This document shows, one piece after another, positions 58,020-64,000 of a DNA stretch of 64,000 bases; the first letter of the stretch is position 1, and every line of letters begins with the position of its first letter. The DNA is from Litoditis marina. Taxonomy: Eukaryota > Nematoda > Chromadorea > Rhabditida > Rhabditidae. The stretch spans positions 41,263,336 through 41,327,335 of the forward strand of contig OZ038433.1 of NCBI GenBank assembly GCA_964036275.1, written 5' to 3'. Under the pieces are notes generated by a model that saw only the letters and a list, made by a program, of their open reading frames with translations, searched no databases and had not been told where the DNA came from. A program made the translations under genes and the position numbers.

Positions 58020-58158
58020 ATGAGGTATCTAAAAACCATATTGGTTGCAATTTGCAATTTAGCGAGTTTCTGTTTAATACATATTCGACATTTGTGTCGT
58101 TCGCACAAAAATGCTTTGGAATCGTTGGGCTTTCGATCTGTTCCTAGCAGAAAAAACT
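58020..58158 (+). other. Possible first exon of a small secreted or membrane peptide
   Basis: An ATG directly follows a CTTACAG acceptor, the frame is open for 46 codons, and a consensus GTGAGT donor follows. The N-terminus is hydrophobic after two basic residues (MRYLKTILVAICNLASFCLI), like a signal peptide. The rest is basic. No downstream exon was found, so this may be chance. Confidence 0.25.
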
Positions 58159-60603
58159 GTGAGTTACAGCGAGTGTTGTGGATAAGCTGTTTCACCCACT
58201 TGTAACTCAAAAAGATGGCCAAGACTTATTTATAATTTGAACTCGATATACGCCAATATTTGCGATATTCAACCAAACGCAACGGGATCAAACCACAAAC
58301 ACAGCGGAGAAATGCACACAGTACCGGCTTGTTTTGATAAGTGCGAACCTCGGAAACGCATGAGAATAGGAACGCAGTTGATTACCATCTAACGATTCCC
58401 GAAAATGGTTCAGGATTCGGTATATAGTAGCAGGAACCTTTTCTAAAACGTCTGTTAATTATTTATGAAACTGAGTAGTTGTGGGGTACTGTAATTGGTG
58501 AAATAGTGTGTGAGCAGCCTCAGAGAGGGCAGAGTGGAAGGTTTTTCTGATCTGATCTATGTCCAGGGAACCGGGAGTAAAGAAAAATGTTTTTTGTGCT
58601 TTTTTAATGTGTGAACTCTACCTTTACCGTCATTTCAGATCATTTTCTCGTTTCCGCTCGTCACCCTCTCAGACACTGTCTGGGTCTCTCGGTTTCACAC
58701 GGTCTTTCTTCGTTCTCTGATCGTCCTTGGTCTTGTTGGAACTGCGCCAACAATGCGCGCGCCCAGCCCCCTTCCAAACTGTTTCGAGAAGACAAACTCG
58801 TATTCGTTTTCACAGCTGAACGACTAAATGCGTATTATCGATCGTTTTCGGTTTCAAATCAGAAAAGTAACCGCTAGTTTTGCAAGGTCAATCGAGAAAA
58901 CCGATAGCTTTGCCACATTCTCATTTTACCGGAGAAGTACATCTTTCAATATAGCCGATTCAAATTTCATTATTTGCGACTTTCAAGACACTTCGCGATT
59001 TTTTTGTTTAACTGAGAAGTCAGTTGTTTCAGCGATCACATCACTTCATTCACACAACCTCATCGCGATCTACTTATTTTCATACAGCTGAATCTTATTT
59101 CAATATTTAGTTTCAATAGAGAAACTTTGACATAATTTCCAAGTCACGTCGTTTTAGGGAGTCAACAATTTGTCGCATATTTGACAGATGTTTAATTAGA
59201 CACAACTTCAAATGATGCTAACCTGTTTTACTTATAGGCAAGAGTCTGTTCGTTCTAACGAGAGTGATTTTTTTCGCTATTGTTCCGACGCTCAACCAGG
59301 TTCAGTCGTTTACGGTTCGCCGTACCTTCTATAGAACAGCTGAACTTCTGTAGAATGTTTGTGCATCGATTAGACGCTCGAGCTCTATTCAAATCAATAA
59401 GCATGTTTTCGATTGTAGATCAGCGCGAGCGATATAATCGTGAAACCTAATTTTGCGTTATTTCTTTTTGTTTCGTTTTCCAAGAATTGTTCAGACCTCG
59501 AAGTTCTGGAATCTGACGCTGATCATTTGTAACGATGTTCATTGCCAGAATTCAAAGCACAATTCAGAGTGTAAACCGAAGACGTATAATTTGGAAAAAA
59601 TCTATCTTTCTGTCTAGATTTCTCATTCTGAGAATTGAAAAAAACGGGATTTTAATTAGAGAGTATTCCAATGTTTCGCAGAAGATTTGTTTCCCTTTAT
59701 AGGGATCGCATTCCCACCAACCACAATTCCCATTCTTGAGATCACTTGAGATCTTTTGATAGTGTTTGTATCTTACTGTAATTGTTCTATTGTATATCAC
59801 ATGTTTTCATGTGAATGAATCAATCAAACAATCTTCAAGTTAGAAATGAATTTGCATCTCATTAATACTACCTTCGATCCATTATTAAACCCAACAGTAA
59901 TTGGCATTTTGTGATAGCTCCTGCGATAAGGCATGAGTTTGTCTCATGAGGTTCACAGTGAGTTGCTACCGTCCCCAGAACTGACCATAGGTTCGCAAGT
60001 TTTCTAGGAGATTGAATCTAAAAACCGGACAATTGAACTTTCAGTTGAACAAAGGGAAAACGAACTCATAATCTAGTCTACCGCTCCAGATACGAAGCAC
60101 TCTATCGTTCTCAATCTCTTTTTTGCTTGCTCGGCAAAAGTACAACTAGCTCCTTCCTGTCTGTGATTCCTTCTTTTTTCGATATATCTTCGCTCTCTCT
60201 ATTCTCTATATCACTTTCTCCCTTTTCTTTATTTCGAATTCAGCGACTGTTATTATAAGCACAGGTTCCGATCTTACACTTTCTTCTCACCTATGTGAAA
60301 CTATCAATTTCATTCTCCTCATAGTTAAATCAATGCTCAGTAAGAGATAAACTCAAAATTGTTTCGACATTGGTTCAAGACGATTTTGAGTTTCTCAGAG
60401 GGTTGGGTCATATATTTACCTTTAAACTGCACGCACATTTTTATGGATAGTTAAAAACTGATATACTGGGTGGCACTATAGACTAATAGAACAACAATAA
60501 TCACAATAAAAGTAGTGAACTTGAAAAGTGGGCGTGTCGAAGATGGTCTGACCGATATCCACGATATGCGCGCACCCCGCACATTCTAAACGCCTCCGAC
60601 ACA

Positions 60604-60669
60604 ATGAAACTCTGCGATCTGGTTTGTTTGTTTTCAGTTTTATTGATTTTAATATTAATCAATACTTAA
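60604..60669 (+). other. Signal-peptide-like mini ORF
   Basis: The 21-codon frame starts MKLCDLVCLFSVLLILILIN and then stops. It may be the first exon of a gene using the GTTTGT donor after the sixth codon. There is no further support. Confidence 0.15.
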
Positions 60670-62044
60670 GATTTGGTATTTTATTAGGATATTTATATTC
60701 TTGCGTGCTACGTGAATGATCCATAGCTAGTGATATCTGATAGGTGCAAAAATAGATAACGGTTGAAAATTCCGATGAGAATAAACATGTGCCACGTTCT
60801 ATGATAGATGTGACGGTGTTTTTCAGTTGTGGAGATAAATTATTCAAGTCGAAAAGAAAAGATTAGTTTCTGTACGACGCGCACCGTGTTGTATACTGAA
60901 ATCCAAAGTTCGAATCAAACGTTTCATTGTTATTTTTTCTTGTTTGCAAAATTTGCCAAACTCCATGCACTGAACATTACGCTAGGATAGTGTTTCGGCC
61001 ACTGTGCCTGACTTTTTTTGTGAAAGTTTTTCAACTGAAAACATCGACGTCAGTTGTGTAGACTTTGCTCTTTGCATGACTTTTGTTCGATTTTTCTGAT
61101 TAGCACTGACACCGAAAGCCAAATGAAGTTAGACACTCTCAGCCGAAGTTTTCATGGCACAATATCTCTCGCGCACTTTTCCAGTTTTCTCGATCACGCG
61201 ACGTCTATTACGTTCTTTGTGTTCACGTTACGTTAATGCTTTTTACGTTGTGGTTTCACGTCAGCTCGGACCCTAAAATAACATACGTATTGATTAGGAT
61301 GTCGATAACGCTTTTAATCGATACGGATGCGTTAACGCCTACGGGACGCATAAGTTTGAAGAGAGAATTTATGACAAAACTTCAGTTTGTGAGAGGCCTA
61401 TTAATTTGTTCTTCATCACCCTACCTATATCTTATTATAAGCCACTGTACAAGTAGTACATTATATTTGTGAATCGAGAGCCTGAGAATGAGCATTCTTC
61501 TAGTTGTCTGATTTATACGAATTCATTATTCAATAAAATAATTATAATTTCTTGGCGAAAGTATCTGAGTAGTTTGTACTTGAAACATTATTCTACAACC
61601 AAAATTGAATTGTTCTTCTTGCTAAACTTCTAATCTATGGCGACCCTTCTTCAACCCAAGCAAGTTCTGCATTTCAATTTATATAGTCGTAATCATTTAG
61701 ACCTGCGGTAAGTCTAGTACAGTAATGTATATAGAAATCTATTCACGAGCAATATCTAACCATTTTTCGATTTCTTTCCAATGGATCTAGTCCCGGCCTT
61801 TCTCAAACACCTGTTCAGCTGTGATATCGAGTTTTCTCTCCAAGTTCATACAAACAGTATTTGTCAATTAGGCAAGTCGCCGCGTTGTCACTCATTCAAC
61901 ACTTAACTATAACTGATATATGTTTTTGGGACGAGATCAGGTGCGGTAGTAATCCCTCGCAAACCTCATGAGATCACCTTCTTAACAATATCTTACGGAA
62001 TTTTGATGAAAGTCTATCTATTTGAACCCTAACTATTGAGAATT

Positions 62045-62240
62045 TGCGAGTAGTTCATGAAATTCTCATAAGAAAGATCAACTTCTCATCAGAACATATA
62101 CTTCTCATGAGAAATATCGGCTTCTCGTGAGACTGACTTCTCGTCGATATATCGACCTCTCGGGAAAGTTTGAATTCACATGATGATGAACGACTTCTCA
62201 TGAGAAAATTAAAATTCTCATCAGATGGTAGAGTGCCGCC
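62045..62240. repeat. Cluster of short palindromes TTCTCATGAGAA
   Basis: At least eight copies of TTCTCRTGAGA-like words (for example CTTCTCATGAGAAATATCGG, GGCTTCTCGTGAGACTGACT, GACTTCTCATGAGAAAATTA) occur at intervals of 15-40 bp. The whole block from GAAATTCTCATAAGA to AAAATTCTCATCAGA forms an overall inverted repeat. Confidence 0.7.
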
Positions 62241-62343
62241 GCGTGAGACGATCAACATTGTAGGCATGGACTTGTTTTTCGACATCTTTACATTGATTCC
62301 CCACTAGTTTGGCACCTTTCGCCCTACCGCGTCCGTCCAAAAT

Positions 62344-63068
62344 ATGGAAATCATTGACGAAAATGATGTCATAGTAAGTGATGTTTCTCGAATAAGTCAC
62401 TCAAATTGAAAACAAGGAACAAGGTCCCTCTTCGAGACACAAAAATCATAATAAAGTGTTCGTCATTCCCACCGAAAGTTTGGTTTTCATTCCCACCGAA
62501 GCGTGAGTTTTTAGGTTGTTATTCACAAATTCAGGGTCAAGAAGTGTTTTTTGTATTCATGAAGCAAGTGATCAGAAATTGTTCTCCAATTTTCCAGCGT
62601 ATTCTCAACATGGATCTGCTACGGCCGTTTGAAGAGCCCGACCTCCGCATAATTATGCCTGGAGCTGTGGTCAGTTTCCTTGTTTATTTATAAATATTGT
62701 ATTAATAAATTATACATACACTGTTTGTATTAGGTGGTACGCCGCACTGATTCCATAAACTAACATATATTCATTCACGTCTTATTGTTCCAATGAATGA
62801 TTCTTATAATTAAAACCCATTAACAACTGATTGTGTTAGATTTGGTAGATTTGGGAGGCGTGAGAAATCATTTTCGAAACGTGAAAAGTTTCAAACTTTC
62901 CAGAAACCAATAACCTTTCCTGGAGAGTTAGACGCGTTCAACCGTAACTCAATTACAATCCATAAGCAAGGTCAAACAAGAACAACAATCCAAAAAGTCG
63001 ATATTAATTTCGATAAATATAATTGTGTTATAGAGTTCGGAAACGGAGGAAGAGATGAGTGCGAGTGA
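62344..63068 (+). CDS. Possible 88-residue gene of unknown function (3 exons)
   Basis: Three segments (62344-62373, 62598-62669 and 62904-63068) are bounded by GTAAGT, TTCCAG, GTCAGT and TTCCAG signals and join in phase 0. They give MEIIDENDVI, RILNMDLLRPFEEPDLRIIM PGAV, and a third part beginning KPITFPGELDAFNRNSITIH that ends in a stop. The middle exon looks conserved in composition, but I do not recognise the family. It could be the start of a longer gene rather than a complete one. Confidence 0.3.
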
Positions 63069-64000
63069 GCGACGGAGGTACAAGAAATACACGGTCATGC
63101 AGAGATCCGGATTCCAACACACAGAGTAGGTGGCACCAGAAGTAATTGGAATGTTCACGTAAAACGTGAAGAGAAATCAAAAGTTCGGCCCTTTATCACT
63201 CTGTAGGCTCGCGATTTATTATTATGCGTTCAACACATCATTTCTCGCGGAATGGGTATTCCTGTGCATTTCTGTATTTTAATCAAACTTATTTTCTATA
63301 CAGGCGTTGGCGCAAAAAACACGCTTTTCTTAATTTCTCGAATATGTTATCTACATAATCACAGAAATTCTGGAAGGTAGTTGATTTTACAAAACTGGCA
63401 ATAATTCATTCAAGCTAATTTTAATGAATCTAGGTGGTTTTATTTTAAATTGTCGGGAGTTCGCGGTACTACGGCGTTCTTGTGCTGCTTCGAAAAATCA
63501 ATACGTATGTACAGATTTCAATTCGATTTATGCGCCAACATGTTTCTATCTCACACCTACCCTCTTATCTGTATTGGAGAGAATCTCGGAACGGAGAAAT
63601 AAAAGAAATACAAAAAGGCACCGATATGAAAGTACAAATAAAACCATATTCTAGAATATTTAGACAAAATCAGTTTGTTAATGTTAATCTAAACATACAG
63701 CTGCTTCAACTGGAATCTATAACTGATGTTTTTCATCATGATGTTGTTAATAACGAAGATGAAAAACCAATCCAAACCAGAGCCCAAGACGAGCTTGAAT
63801 CGAACATCTATGCTGACACGAGAAGTTAAATATGGCTCCAACCGTTGTGAAATGAAAAACACCAGAATCGAATTTTCCGAAACTCGATTATTTGAACTAG
63901 CTTTCCAACCTAAAATGAACGTCCATCAAAAAGTGACGTCATATAGTTTCAGATACGTGAAGATAATGATCCATCTGTGTCGTGCCGAGTTGTTGATTTC

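Larger units (their letters stand above)
56890..64000. other. Gene-poor right flank with weak candidates only
   Basis: No exon with family similarity was found. Candidate short exons at 58020-58158, 60604-60669 and 62344-63068 are listed separately. A purine-rich AGAGAG microsatellite lies at 57350-57418 and a GTAGTTTGATC-family fragment near 58268-58305. The 115-codon open frame at 63482-63829 has no recognisable motif or splice support. Confidence 0.45.

Noticed and set aside
57971..58222. Cysteine-rich minus-strand frame resembling a zinc finger
   Set aside because: The cysteine spacing fits no family I know, and the opposite strand has better splice signals; neither is well supported.

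Overview
The window is eukaryotic genomic DNA from a nematode. Two gene families that are essentially nematode-specific are present: a seven-transmembrane chemoreceptor of the srh/str type and a secreted SXP/RAL-2 (DUF148) protein. Many start codons sit directly behind a 3' splice-site signal, as expected for spliced-leader trans-splicing. It does not read like the compact Caenorhabditis elegans genome, because introns are long and full of mobile elements. I cannot name the species.

Left half (about 2.3-25.4 kb), all on the minus strand. From upstream to downstream the genes are CCDC28 (25.35-23.65 kb), COP9 signalosome subunit 3 (23.48-15.29 kb, 12 exons), the GTP cyclohydrolase feedback regulatory protein GCHFR/GFRP (14.32-13.58 kb), the cytochrome oxidase assembly factor COA1 (12.67-11.17 kb), an unrecognised 132-residue multi-pass membrane protein (10.82-8.87 kb) and the acyltransferase TMEM68 (7.11-2.30 kb). 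CCDC28 and CSN3 are only 166 bp apart, which suggests an operon. Gene models were assembled by hand from splice signals, phase continuity and family similarity.

Middle (25.7-43.1 kb), plus strand. The TFIIH subunit p62 (GTF2H1) has 15 exons and starts divergently 350 bp from CCDC28. Its first intron is 44 bp and its second about 9.45 kb. The second intron holds a nested insertion: a BEL/Pao LTR retrotransposon (27299-32430, 383-bp LTRs differing at one base, TSD TTCAT) sits inside a Helitron-like element (26591-33941). Two more copies of that element lie at 16712-18672 (CSN3 intron) and 40248-41686 (GTF2H1 intron). Mitochondrial seryl-tRNA synthetase (43.9-49.0 kb) follows on the plus strand.

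Right part (49.4-64 kb). The srh-like receptor (54.35-49.36 kb) and the SXP/RAL-2 gene (56.89-55.21 kb) lie on the minus strand. The remaining 7 kb is gene-poor, with a few weak candidate exons.

Introns and spacers carry many short non-autonomous elements: two hAT-like MITEs with perfect 8-bp target duplications, a tRNA-derived SINE in two copies, several foldback families, and a 42/45-bp minisatellite that stays open in frame on the minus strand for 560 codons. The best candidates for something undescribed are the Helitron-like family with its roughly 350-370 bp terminal palindrome and GGCGCC-rich internal repeats, and the unrecognised small membrane protein.
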